From NCBI GenBank assembly GCA_965222535.1, contig OZ244957.1, positions 1,488,001 to 1,552,000 on the forward strand: a DNA stretch of 64,000 nucleotides, in the 5' to 3' direction. The translations under genes and the position numbers were made by a program. The DNA comes from G965222535 sp965222535. GTDB taxonomy: Bacteria > Pseudomonadota > Gammaproteobacteria > HK1. A model generated the notes under the pieces. That model saw only the letters and a program-made list of their open reading frames with translations. It did not search any database and was not told where the DNA came from. This document shows positions 43,169-51,787 of the stretch, piece after piece (within the stretch, counting starts at the first letter, position 1; each line of letters begins with the position of its first letter).

Positions 43169-43956
43169 CGGATGAGCGTCCCGCCACCGCCAAGCGCAGC
43201 TTGGATCGGATGCTCAACGCGCCCGTCGGCGATCACAACCTGACTCGCCCCTTTGCTGAACAAACCGCGCAGAGCCAGCATTTTGCGCTTCATGCGTCCT
43301 TCAACCGTCGCTTCACGTTGTTCCAGCTCAAGCCGGCTCATCCGCGGTACTAGGCTTGTAGCGTCCCTTGGGTTCGCAAGAAAGCCCGGCGCTTCGATCA
43401 GTTGCAGGATTTTCGCGGCACCCAGCGCGGCTTGCAACACATTGATGATGTCGTCGTTTTCTGAATTAATCGCAAACCCTTTTTCATCCACAATGGGGAT
43501 GCTAAGAACCGGCCGATACCCCTGCGTCAGTAAGGTGTTTAGCAATGGCGCGTTGAGCGTTTTGGGTTTGCCGGAAAAATCATGTTTGATCAGGGTTTTG
43601 CCGTTCTCGCGCACGCGAATCCCACGGTTTCTGCGTCCCTCGATGAGACGCCCATCCAAGCCGCTAAGTCCGAGGGCGTTCACCCCGTGGCGCTGGCACA
43701 GCTCGACAAAACGGTGGCTGCGTAGCCCAGCGTAAGCCATCATGATCACATCGATCGCCGGCGCATCGGAATAAACGCTGGTATAGCCGGAAATCGACGT
43801 CAGTTCCTGTTTCTCCCAGCCCAATTGCTTTGCGATTTGATCGCGCAGTGCGTTGGCTCCCAGCACCACCACGAAAAGCGTGTCCAACTGCGCCAGATCC
43901 TTTGCAATCCCGCAAAGGTTGATTGCAGAGCCGCCCCCGACTTTGATGATGAGCAT
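43165..43956 (-). CDS. lysZ: [LysW]-aminoadipate/glutamate kinase LysZ
   Basis: Amino-acid kinase that phosphorylates the side-chain carboxylate of alpha-aminoadipate or glutamate attached to the carrier LysW. 263 residues from the ATG at 43956 (MLIIKVGGGSAINLCGIAKD); the frame stays open upstream but there overlaps the amidotransferase gene. LysZ-like rather than ArgB-like text: YAGLRSHRFVELCQRHGVNALGLSGLDGRLI, NSENDDIINVL and the ending GRMKRKMLALRGLFSKGASQVVIADGRVEHPI. It begins 16 nt after the amidotransferase stop and overlaps lysJ. Confidence 0.9.
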   Translation of the reverse strand: MLIIKVGGGSAINLCGIAKDLAQLDTLFVVVLGANALRDQIAKQLGWEKQELTSISGYTSVYSDAPAIDVIMMAYAGLRSHRFVELCQRHGVNALGLSGLDGRLIEGRRNRGIRVRENGKTLIKHDFSGKPKTLNAPLLNTLLTQGYRPVLSIPIVDEKGFAINSENDDIINVLQAALGAAKILQLIEAPGFLANPRDATSLVPRMSRLELEQREATVEGRMKRKMLALRGLFSKGASQVVIADGRVEHPIQAALGGGGTLIR

Positions 43957-43972
43957 AGTGGTGGTTGCGGCT

Positions 43973-44608
43973 TCAGAGCATTTGAAACGAGCGCCCGGCG
44001 ATCGCGTGCCAACCGCTTTCACCGGCATAGGGTTCGGAGCACACCAGATCAACCCCCAAGTGCTGCCGGCGGTGCATCTGAAAGTAGGCCGGCTGCTCAT
44101 TGAACAGGGTTGCCAACAGAGAGGACTCCCTGCTGGCGATGATGAGGTTCATGGCGCGAATGTAGCGCGTCTTTTTTTCAATGATGCGGATCGATTTTTC
44201 GAGCCCGCGCACACCACCAGAGAGGGCGAAGCGTTTGATATAGTTAAAAATCTTTTCGGCACCGATGCGACCGTCTTGACGAATGCGCACGCCGCGCAGT
44301 TCGCCGTTAAAAATGAATACCCGTGCGCCATCAAAAAACGGCATATTGTTTTCCACCGCTATCCCTTCGTCGCGAAACGCGCTGCGTGCGTGAGCCAGCA
44401 GCAATGTGGTGCTGCCAAACTGCGACAATCCGGCTTCCCAAATGGGATTAATGTCATGGTGCAGGCACCACCCATCCCTTGCAAGCCAGGCGCATCCCCA
44501 GCCGTGGCCTTGATATTCTGAGCTGTTTCTTGCAACTGCCGCGAACCGCTCAAGATACGCGGGAATCGCAAACGGCTGTGTCGATCGTACCCACAACAGA
44601 CGGCACAT
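43973..44608 (-). CDS. Class II glutamine amidotransferase-like protein
   Basis: An Ntn-type glutaminase domain of 211 residues. The start MCRLLW puts the nucleophile Cys at position 2 after Met removal; LLAHARSAFRDEGIAVENNMPFFDGARVFIFNGEL matches the glutamine-binding core of GATase type II domains (HARSA and FNGEL). There is no synthetase domain. It lies between lysY and lysZ with 8- and 16-nt gaps, so it is made with them. In which step it would supply ammonia is unclear; it could also be a gamma-glutamyl hydrolase or amidase. Unusual position for an amidotransferase. Confidence 0.82.
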   Translation of the reverse strand: MCRLLWVRSTQPFAIPAYLERFAAVARNSSEYQGHGWGCAWLARDGWCLHHDINPIWEAGLSQFGSTTLLLAHARSAFRDEGIAVENNMPFFDGARVFIFNGELRGVRIRQDGRIGAEKIFNYIKRFALSGGVRGLEKSIRIIEKKTRYIRAMNLIIASRESSLLATLFNEQPAYFQMHRRQHLGVDLVCSEPYAGESGWHAIAGRSFQML

Positions 44609-44616
44609 GATACGGC

Positions 44617-45642
44617 TCAGAGGGGGTGCAGCCCGGGGAAAGTCAAGCCAGCGGTCTCATCCAGCCCGTGCATCAAATTGAGGCACTGAAGCGCTTGTCC
44701 CGCCGCCCCTTTCATCAGGTTATCGATGGCGCTGATCACCACCAGGCGCGTTGACGCTGGGTCGCGCTCAAACCCAATGTCGCAGAAATTGGTGCCGGTC
44801 AGCAGTTTGGGCTCTGGGTAGCGGTGAATGCCGCTGCGCTCTTTGACGATACGCACGAACGGCTCGCCGCCGTAGGCCTCGCGCAGGATTTTCCACACCG
44901 CTTTGTCTTCCAGCGGCTGGCGCAGGAAAACGTGGCAGGTGGCTAAGATGCCGCGTACCCTCTCGATCGCCGTTGCCGAAAAGTGAATCGGCGTATCCCC
45001 TAGGGATTGCTCTAATTCGCCGATGTGGCGGTGCCCAGTAGGGCGGTAGGAGCGCACCACCCCGCTGCGTTCGGGGTGGTGGCTGGCGTCACTTGAGGCA
45101 TTGCCGCCTTCACTGGAGCCAACCTTCACTTCTATGACGCTCGACTCCACCAGCGCACGCTGGGTGAACGGGTGCAGTGCGAGGGTGCTGGCGGTGGCGT
45201 TGCATCCGGCGCAGGCAACGCGCGTCGCCAAGCGGATGGCATCACGGTTGATTTCCGGCATGCCATAGGCAAACGATCCCAACAAATCCGGGCGGGCGTG
45301 CTCAACGCCATACCAACGCTTGTAGGCGTTGCTGTCGCGCAGGCGAAAATCCGCGCTCAGGTCAATCAAGCGCGGCGCAAGGTGCAAGAAGCGGTCGATC
45401 GACGCCATCGCTTTGCCGTGCGGCAGACACAGAAAAAGCACATCGCAGGGGGACAGTTCATCCACCGTGCAGTATTTAAGGGCCGTTATGCGCCTCAGAT
45501 TGGGGTGCGTGTTGTGGACGCTTTTTCCCGCAAAGCGCTCGGAAGTAACCTGCAGCAGCGCGCATTCCGGGTGAAACAACAGCAAGCGCAGCAATTCGCC
45601 GCCGCTATAGCCCGATCCGCCAGCAATCGAAACGCGTATCAT
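44617..45642 (-). CDS. lysY: [LysW]-aminoadipyl/glutamyl phosphate reductase LysY
   Basis: NADPH-dependent semialdehyde dehydrogenase that reduces the acyl phosphate made by LysZ. 341 residues: Rossmann GGSGYSGGELLRL at the start, catalytic Cys in ACAGCNATAS, and LysY-type text HPERSGVVRSYRPTGHRHIGE, RVRGILATCHVFL, YGGEPFVRIVKERSGIHRYPEP, GTNFCDIGFE and the ending GLTFPGLHP. These match the LysW-dependent branch (LysY of Thermus) much better than the enterobacterial ArgC. First gene of the minus-strand operon. No lysW or lysX lies in the window. Confidence 0.91.
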   Translation of the reverse strand: MIRVSIAGGSGYSGGELLRLLLFHPECALLQVTSERFAGKSVHNTHPNLRRITALKYCTVDELSPCDVLFLCLPHGKAMASIDRFLHLAPRLIDLSADFRLRDSNAYKRWYGVEHARPDLLGSFAYGMPEINRDAIRLATRVACAGCNATASTLALHPFTQRALVESSVIEVKVGSSEGGNASSDASHHPERSGVVRSYRPTGHRHIGELEQSLGDTPIHFSATAIERVRGILATCHVFLRQPLEDKAVWKILREAYGGEPFVRIVKERSGIHRYPEPKLLTGTNFCDIGFERDPASTRLVVISAIDNLMKGAAGQALQCLNLMHGLDETAGLTFPGLHPL

Positions 45643-45805
45643 GCAAAATGCTCCAGAACAGGGTTAGCCCAAAGGCGTAAGGGGGCCCCCTGTCCTTGTT
45701 CAGGGGAGGGGCGATGGGAAAGGCGATATGCCGGATAAGTCATCAGGAAGTTGGCGTGCAACGGTGATTGGCTCCATTGCAGTGCGGCGCTTCACATAAG
45801 AGCAT

Positions 45806-45958
45806 TGCGAAAAGTTGGCAAAGCTGGCTTTTCAAGGCATCCTTATGGTGATATATTGGGGCAAGGGTATATTAAGCCATAACTGATGGGGGGCTTAAGA
45901 AATTTCTCATAGCACCCTTTTCCTAATAGACAAGCCCCGCAAGGTACCCTTCTGTTTA
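45806..45958. repeat. Dispersed repeat, family A, with both ends
   Basis: Begins with GAAAAGTTGGCAAAGCTGGCTTTTC (hairpin), then ATATTGGGGCAAGGGTATATT, and closes with the inverted end CCCTTTTCCTAATAGACAAG. The two ends are therefore imperfect inverted repeats about 110 bp apart, the form of a small non-coding palindromic or MITE-like element. It lies in the 352-nt space between lysY and the membrane-protein gene, where no gene is seen. Confidence 0.6.
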
Positions 45959-45994
45959 TTTTTACCCGTTATGTGATTCGAGGAGATGCGAATA

Positions 45995-46510
45995 ATGAAA
46001 CAATCCAGAGTGCACGCGCTTGACTTCGTCAGGGTTTCAAGACCTGAAAAGCGGCTGATTTGGATCACTGTATTGCTGTTGGTAGCTGCGGCGTGGTTGC
46101 CGCAGGCACACGCACAGGCGTTGGACGATATGGCTTTTGGTATCCGGGTTGAGGTGCCGCTGTTTAGTGCCGGTGATGCTGCAGCGGATGGGATAAAGTC
46201 GTTCGTTGGCGTTACGCCGCAAAGAACCTTCGCTGGCGCATCGGTATGGGATCCCGCAGCCGCTGCGCAGCGCTTGGCACCACCAGCGATGCTGGGCGTA
46301 CAGCTTACCGGCCGCGGGAGCGTGCAGGATGTCTGGAGTTCTAATCTGGCGCGCAAGAAAAAAATCTTTGTCCTCGTCGCTGCCACGTCGATCGGTATCG
46401 TTACCTACTGGTTGACTTCAGATGAAAGCAGCGGCAATAAAGTCGTGGTCACATTAGCAACGAGCAGTTTAGCGTTCCTCAGCTTTCTTGCCGCAGATGA
46501 AGATGAGTAA
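45995..46510 (+). CDS. Exported small protein with C-terminal membrane segments, unknown
   Basis: 171 residues. An N-terminal hydrophobic signal with a long basic leader (RLIWITVLLLVAAAWLPQAHA, probable cleavage AHA-QA), a periplasmic stretch of about 85 residues (FGIRVEVPLFSAGDAAADGIKSF), then KKKIFVLVAATSIGIVTYWL and VVVTLATSSLAFLSFLAADEDE as two hydrophobic segments. The start at 45995 has GAGGAG 9 nt upstream; 45986 abuts that site. I do not recognise the family. Followed 46 nt later by the acuI/yhdH-like gene. Confidence 0.68.
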   Translation: MKQSRVHALDFVRVSRPEKRLIWITVLLLVAAAWLPQAHAQALDDMAFGIRVEVPLFSAGDAAADGIKSFVGVTPQRTFAGASVWDPAAAAQRLAPPAMLGVQLTGRGSVQDVWSSNLARKKKIFVLVAATSIGIVTYWLTSDESSGNKVVVTLATSSLAFLSFLAADEDE

Positions 46511-46556
46511 GCGATTGACTGCGTGAGCGCCGCGCTGACGCGAAGGAGAAAATACA

Positions 46557-47549
46557 GTGGAACCATTTACCGCCTATCGGATCCATCGTCAGGAGGGCAC
46601 CATAGCGGGGCGCTTGGAGTCGATCACGCTGGATGATCTCAGCGCCGGCGATGTGATCGTTCAGGTGGCGTGGTCGGGAATCAACTATAAGGATGCGTTG
46701 GCAGCGACCGGCAAAGGGAAAATTCTGCGGCGCTTTCCGCTGGTAGGCGGCATCGACTTGGCCGGCCACGTGTATCGCTCAAGCGATACACGCTTCCGCG
46801 AGGGCGATGCGGTGTTGATATGCGGTAGTGGACTAAGTGAAAGCCATGACGGTGGCTATGCAAAGTATGCAAGGGTTATGGGGGATTGGCTAGTGCCAAT
46901 CCCTGATGGGTTATCGCTGCGCGAGGGGATGGGCATCGGCACTGCTGGTTTTACTGCCGCGGCGGCGATTGATCGCATGCAGCACAACGGTCAATGCCCC
47001 GAAAACGGCCCCATCTTGGTCAACGGTGCCACCGGCGGTGTTGGCAGTTTTGCCATTGATATGCTATCGGCCCTCAAGTTTGAGGTAACCGCCTTGACTG
47101 GCAAACGCGATCAGCAACCCTATCTTGAATCCCTAGGGGCTGCGGCATGCCTGTATCGCGATGAGCTCACGATGGGAACGCGACCGCTGGAGCAAGCAAT
47201 ATGGGCTGGCGCAGTTGACAATGTCGGCGGCAGTCAGCTCAGTTGGTTGACGCGCACCGTGATGCCGATGGGCAATATTGCATCCATCGGGCTTGCCGGC
47301 GGGATTGATCTCGCCACCACGGTGATGCCGTTCATCCTGCGCGGCGTGAATCTGCTGGGGATTAACAGCACGATGCTGCCAGCGGCGCGGCGGCGGCGCG
47401 TCTGGGCGCGGCTTGCGACCGATCTGAAACCGCGGCATATCGATCGCATCGTGACCTCGGAGATTGCATTGGCGCAGTTGCCGGACGCATTCCAGCGCTA
47501 TATGGACGCTGCCGTCACCGGGCGAACGGTGGTGCGCATCGGTGCTTAG
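46557..47549 (+). CDS. acuI: AcuI/YhdH-family NADPH-dependent quinone/acryloyl-CoA reductase
   Basis: Zinc-free medium-chain dehydrogenase/reductase, 330 residues. Seen: VAWSGINYKDALAATGKG, PLVGGIDLAGHV, the NADPH-binding VNGATGGVGSFAIDMLSALKFEVTALTGK, and LGINSTMLPAARRRRVWARLATDL, all diagnostic of the AcuI/YhdH subfamily. Members reduce acryloyl-CoA to propionyl-CoA, which matters for DMSP and 3-hydroxypropionate metabolism and for acrylate detoxification. The start is GTG with AAGGAG upstream. No other DMSP genes are adjacent, so the in vivo substrate is open. Confidence 0.9.
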   Translation: MEPFTAYRIHRQEGTIAGRLESITLDDLSAGDVIVQVAWSGINYKDALAATGKGKILRRFPLVGGIDLAGHVYRSSDTRFREGDAVLICGSGLSESHDGGYAKYARVMGDWLVPIPDGLSLREGMGIGTAGFTAAAAIDRMQHNGQCPENGPILVNGATGGVGSFAIDMLSALKFEVTALTGKRDQQPYLESLGAAACLYRDELTMGTRPLEQAIWAGAVDNVGGSQLSWLTRTVMPMGNIASIGLAGGIDLATTVMPFILRGVNLLGINSTMLPAARRRRVWARLATDLKPRHIDRIVTSEIALAQLPDAFQRYMDAAVTGRTVVRIGA

Positions 47550-47554
47550 CTTCC

Positions 47555-47770
47555 TTCCCCCAAACCCCTACCCAGCATAGCAGTGGCTCTGCCTTGGTGC
47601 CGTGCATGGTGCCCTGCTTGATGCTCTGGGATGGCTTCGTTTATTGCTTCTGGCAGGTAGTAAGGATTGGTTATACCCCCCTTCCTGTATCTCCAAGTAG
47701 CATGAGTATATACCCCTTTCCCCAATAGACAGCACCTCGAAAAGCCAGCGGAACTGGTTTCCCGAGGTGC
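47555..47770. repeat. Composite dispersed repeat before the acyltransferase gene
   Basis: C-rich tract, CCCAGCATAGCAGTGGCTC, GGTGCCGTGCATGG, GCTCTGGGATGG, CTCCAAGTAGCATGAGTATA (shared with 14262-14285), the inverted family A end CCCTTTCCCCAATAGACAGC, and a long hairpin CACCTCGAAAAGCCAG...CTGGTTTCCCGAGGTG at 47731-47769. The hairpin's right arm overlaps the annotated GTG start of the acyltransferase at 47767. Confidence 0.6.
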
Positions 47771-48675
47771 TTGGTTGTGACAAAACCGCTGCAATTGCCG
47801 TGCTCAACCGTTTGGCGTTAGCGCTGTTGCAAACCCTCGGCGGTTTGCCGTTTCCACTACGGCGCTTCGTCGGGGGGCAGTTGGGGAATGCCATGCGCTT
47901 GGTGATGCGCCAACGCGCCCGCATCGTGGTGCGCAATCTGGAGGCCGCTTTCCCCGAACTGCCGCCGCCGGAGCATCAGCGGTTGATGCGCCGCCATTTT
48001 CGCTGCCTTGGCCAAATGGTGCTGGATGATATCTGGTCGATGCGCGCTTCAACCGATCAACTGCGCGCCTTGATCAAAATTGAAGGCGTGCAACACTTCC
48101 CGACCAATAGCGCGGTTATCGTGTTGGTGCCGCATTTTCTGGGATTCAATGTCGGCGGTCTGTTAGTAACGTGGCTGCATAAAAACAGCGCGTTTTTGTA
48201 CAAGCCACTGCACGACCCGTTTTGGGGTCGGGTGGTTTCCCGCATGAGGGAGCGTTTTGGCGCTATCGGCATCAGCGCCAAACAGCCCCTGCTGTTGCGC
48301 CATTGCGTACAGCACCTGAAGGCTGGCGGGTTGTTGTATTATCTCCCCGACATCAACCTAGTACGCAATAAGCACACCGTGTTCGCTAGGTTTCTCGGAG
48401 TAAAAAACACGGCGACCTCGGTCAGCGTAAAATCCCTAGCGAAACTCAGCGGCGCGCCTGTGGCACCGTGCCTGTTCAGCATCACCAGCGAGGGTTATAA
48501 AGCCACTATTCTGCCGCCTCTTGAAAATCTCAAAGACTACAGCGATCACGCCGTGGCTGAGTGGATTAACCAAATCATCGCCAATCATGTGAAAAAAGCA
48601 CCAGAGTCATACTACTGGATCCACCGCCGCTTCAAAACCCGACCAACCAACGAAGAAGCGGATTTTTATAATTGA
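47767..48675 (+). CDS. LpxL/HtrB-family lysophospholipid acyltransferase-like protein
   Basis: 302 residues in the family of inner-membrane enzymes that add secondary acyl chains to lipid A. Seen: RARIVVRNLEAAFPELPPPEHQRLMRRHF (typical N-terminal region), AVIVLVPHFLGFNVGG, YLPDINLVRNKHTVFARFLGVKNTAT and PESYYWIHRRFKTRP. The catalytic HX4(D/E) motif reads H123-FLGF-N128 here, so the acidic residue is an Asn. That could mean loss of acyltransferase activity or a shifted role. The start is uncertain: GTG at 47767 sits in a repeat hairpin, and an in-frame GTG at 47800 is possible. Confidence 0.82.
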   Translation: MLGCDKTAAIAVLNRLALALLQTLGGLPFPLRRFVGGQLGNAMRLVMRQRARIVVRNLEAAFPELPPPEHQRLMRRHFRCLGQMVLDDIWSMRASTDQLRALIKIEGVQHFPTNSAVIVLVPHFLGFNVGGLLVTWLHKNSAFLYKPLHDPFWGRVVSRMRERFGAIGISAKQPLLLRHCVQHLKAGGLLYYLPDINLVRNKHTVFARFLGVKNTATSVSVKSLAKLSGAPVAPCLFSITSEGYKATILPPLENLKDYSDHAVAEWINQIIANHVKKAPESYYWIHRRFKTRPTNEEADFYN

Positions 48676-48754
48676 GCCGACCGCGGTTGCTGATTGGCGT
48701 TATAATCCCTGCCCGCCAGACCACCGTCTAGGTGAAGCCTAAAACGACAAAACC

Positions 48755-51700
48755 ATGCCTGCTGATCCTCTCAATCGCATCGAATTCGGTGGTCGCATAG
48801 ACCGCAGCCAGCAGCTTGCTTTCACCTTTGATGGCGAGCGCATGCACGGCTATGCCGGTGATACGCTGGCTTCGGCGTTGCTGGCAAACGGCGTGCGATT
48901 ACTGGGACGCAGCTTTAAATATCACCGTCCGCGCGGTCTGCTAAGCGATGGTGCCGACGAGCCGAATGCGCTGGTGCAACTGGGTCACGGGGCGCGCACG
49001 ATCCCTAACCTACGGGCGACGCAGGTTGAGTTGTACGCCGGCCTGACGGCGGTCAGCCAAAACTGTTGGCCCAGCGTACGATTTGACGTAGGTGCCGTCA
49101 GCAGCCTGCTGTCGCGCCTTATTCCAGCGGGGTTTTACTATAAAACCTTCATGTGGCCAGCAACTTTCTGGATGAAATACGAGTATTTCATTCGCCGCGC
49201 CGCAGGCCTCGGGCGCGCCCCGACAGCGCCCGATCCAGACCGCTACGACAAGCACCACGCGCATTGCGACGTGCTGGTGGTCGGTGCCGGTCCGGCTGGA
49301 TTAGCCGCAGCGTATGCCGCAGGGCGCACCGGCGCGCGGGTGATTCTGATGGATGAGCAATCAGAAGCCGGCGGCTATCTGCTGGGGCGGCGTTATATGA
49401 TCAATGATGGGCCGGCCATGCGGTGGGTCAGCGAGCAGTTGAATGAGCTCAAAATGATGGACGAGGTGCAATACCTGCCGCGTACCACCGTGAGTGGCTA
49501 CTACGATCATAACTACCTGATCGCGTTGGAGCGCTGCACCGATCATTACAACCCATTGCATCCGCATCAGCCCCACCAGCCACGGCAGCGGCTGTGGAAA
49601 ATTCGCACGCAGCAAGTGGTGCTGGCTACCGGGGCGCACGAGCGCCCGCTGGTGTTGCGCAACAACGACCGCCCCGGCGTCATGCTTGCGGCGGCGGCCC
49701 AGGCGTACGTCAATCGCTACGCGGTGCGCCCGGGGCAGCGTGCCGTGGTATTCACCAACAATAACAGCGCCTATGACGCCGCTAAGGATCTGGCGGCAGG
49801 CGGGATTGAGACCACGCTGCTCGATTTGCGCAGTGAGCCGCCAGCCGCCTTGGTGCAACAGGTGCAGCAAAGTGGGGTGAGCGTGATGCTAGGGTGCGCG
49901 GTCGCCAATGTTCATGGTCAGCACCAGGTGAAAGCGGTCAGTGTCGGCAGATTGAATGCCGCCGCCAGCGGCTATCGCGATGCCTTGCAGCGCTTGTCTT
50001 GCGATGTATTGTGCCTGTCCGGCGGTTGGAGCCCGGTGGTGCATCTGTTTTCACAGTCACGCGGTCAGCTTATGTTTGATACAACGCGCGCCTGTTTTGT
50101 GCCGAGTCGTGCGGTGCAGCAAGTGCAATCGGCGGGGGCCTGCAACGGCGCTTTTGAATTGAGCTTCGCCTTGGCCGAGGGGCGTGAAGCCGGCAAAGCT
50201 GCCGCCGCGCAGGCGGGGTTCAGAAAGCGTGGCGCGGGCCAGGCACCGGTGGTCAATACGACAGAAACGGCGGCGGTCTCCGCGTGCTGGCTGGTGCCAT
50301 CAACGCACGCCGCCAATAACAAGCACTTTGTTGATTTCCAAAACGACGTTACGGCGGCTGATATTGCATTGGCGGTTAACGAAGGGTACAGCTCCCACGA
50401 GCACCTGAAGCGCTACACCACCTTGGGCATGGGCACCGATCAGGGGAAAACCAGCAACGTCAACGGACTGGGCATTTTAGCTTGCGAACTCGGCCAGGGG
50501 ATTGCCCAACAGCCACGCGCAATGCCCGCAACCACGACCTTCAGACCGCCCTATACCCCGCTGACCTTCGGTGCCTTAGCGGGCCGCGATGTCGGCGCAT
50601 TGTCCGATCCGATCCGGCGCAGCGCAATGCACGATTGGCATGTCGAGCACGGTGCCTTGTTCGAGGACGTTGGGCAGTGGAAGCGCCCTTGGTACTACCC
50701 CCACGCGGGCGAGGACATGCACGCCGCGGTCAACCGCGAATGCCTCGCGGTACGCACCAAAGTAGGTATTCTTGATGCTTCTACGCTGGGTAAAATTGAC
50801 CTTCAGGGTAGCGATACGGTGGCCCTGCTGAATTGGGTGTACACCAATGATTGGGATACGCTGAAATTGGGTCGCGGGCGTTATGGTCTGATGTGTGGCG
50901 AGAACGGCATGGTGTTTGACGATGGCGTTACGCTGCGTTTGGGCGCGGATCACTACCTGATGCATACCACCAGCGGCGGTGCGGCACGCGTACTTTCTTG
51001 GCTGGAAGAGTGGCTGCAAGCCGAATGGCCGCATCTTAGAGTCTATTGCAACTCAGTAACCGAGCACTGGGCAACCGCTTCCATCGCCGGTCCCGGTGCA
51101 CGCCTTTTGCTGGCGGAGTTGTGCACTGATATCGATCTGGATGCCGCCGCGTTTCCCTTTATGGCGCTGCGCGAGGGGACGGTGGCGGGCATTCCGGCGC
51201 GTGTGGTGCGGGTGTCGTTCTCCGGCGAGCTGGCATTTGAGATCAACGTTCCCGCCGACTACGGGTTATCCGCATGGAACGCGCTGATGACCAGCGGTGC
51301 CAAGTATGGCATCACCCCCTATGGCACCGAGGCGATGCACGTGCTGCGCGCTGAAAAAGGATTTATCATCGCCGGGCAGGACACCGATGGCACGGTAACC
51401 CCGATTGACCTTGGTTTGCAGGGGTTGGTATCCAAGCGCAAAGATTTCCTCGGCAAACGCTCGCTGGCGTGCAGCGACGTGGCAAAACCCGAGCGCAAAC
51501 AGTTGGTTGGCTTGCGCACCGAGCCCGCCGACCTAGTATTGCCTGAGGGCGCGCAGATCGTTGAGCAGCCCCATTCAAGCCCGCCAGTTTCGATGATAGG
51601 GCACGTCACTTCGGCGTACTGGAGCGCAAGCTTAGGTCATGCGATTGCCTTGGCTTTGGTGCACGATGGGCGTCGCCGGAGGGGAGAGCTGGTACACGTC

Positions 51701-51787
51701 CAGTTGTCCGATAAGGGCCGGGCGGCACGCGCACGCATCGTCGATCCGTGCTTCTATGATCCCAAAGGAGAGCGTCTCCGTGGTTGA
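48755..51787 (+). CDS. soxA: Sarcosine oxidase alpha subunit
   Basis: Large subunit of heterotetrameric sarcosine oxidase, which oxidatively demethylates N-methylglycine to glycine and passes the methyl group to tetrahydrofolate. 1010 residues: N-terminal ferredoxin-like domain (about 1-110, with NGVRLLGRSFKYHRPRG), a dinucleotide-binding domain with VVGAGPAGLAAAYAAG near 174, the central region with ATGAHERPLVLRNNDRPGVM, and a C-terminal GcvT/aminomethyltransferase domain (about 600-1000, with FDDGVTLRL and GTEAMHVLRAEKGFIIAGQDTDG). soxB and soxD, which normally precede soxA, are absent; the upstream neighbour is an acyltransferase gene. soxG overlaps the 3' end. Confidence 0.95.
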   Translation: MPADPLNRIEFGGRIDRSQQLAFTFDGERMHGYAGDTLASALLANGVRLLGRSFKYHRPRGLLSDGADEPNALVQLGHGARTIPNLRATQVELYAGLTAVSQNCWPSVRFDVGAVSSLLSRLIPAGFYYKTFMWPATFWMKYEYFIRRAAGLGRAPTAPDPDRYDKHHAHCDVLVVGAGPAGLAAAYAAGRTGARVILMDEQSEAGGYLLGRRYMINDGPAMRWVSEQLNELKMMDEVQYLPRTTVSGYYDHNYLIALERCTDHYNPLHPHQPHQPRQRLWKIRTQQVVLATGAHERPLVLRNNDRPGVMLAAAAQAYVNRYAVRPGQRAVVFTNNNSAYDAAKDLAAGGIETTLLDLRSEPPAALVQQVQQSGVSVMLGCAVANVHGQHQVKAVSVGRLNAAASGYRDALQRLSCDVLCLSGGWSPVVHLFSQSRGQLMFDTTRACFVPSRAVQQVQSAGACNGAFELSFALAEGREAGKAAAAQAGFRKRGAGQAPVVNTTETAAVSACWLVPSTHAANNKHFVDFQNDVTAADIALAVNEGYSSHEHLKRYTTLGMGTDQGKTSNVNGLGILACELGQGIAQQPRAMPATTTFRPPYTPLTFGALAGRDVGALSDPIRRSAMHDWHVEHGALFEDVGQWKRPWYYPHAGEDMHAAVNRECLAVRTKVGILDASTLGKIDLQGSDTVALLNWVYTNDWDTLKLGRGRYGLMCGENGMVFDDGVTLRLGADHYLMHTTSGGAARVLSWLEEWLQAEWPHLRVYCNSVTEHWATASIAGPGARLLLAELCTDIDLDAAAFPFMALREGTVAGIPARVVRVSFSGELAFEINVPADYGLSAWNALMTSGAKYGITPYGTEAMHVLRAEKGFIIAGQDTDGTVTPIDLGLQGLVSKRKDFLGKRSLACSDVAKPERKQLVGLRTEPADLVLPEGAQIVEQPHSSPPVSMIGHVTSAYWSASLGHAIALALVHDGRRRRGELVHVQLSDKGRAARARIVDPCFYDPKGERLRG

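Noticed and set aside
42020..45642. Plain arginine operon (argCBD)
   Set aside because: LysY and LysZ text (GTNFCDIGFE, GLTFPGLHP, GRMKRK, ADGRVEHPI) follows the LysW-type branch rather than classical ArgC/ArgB.
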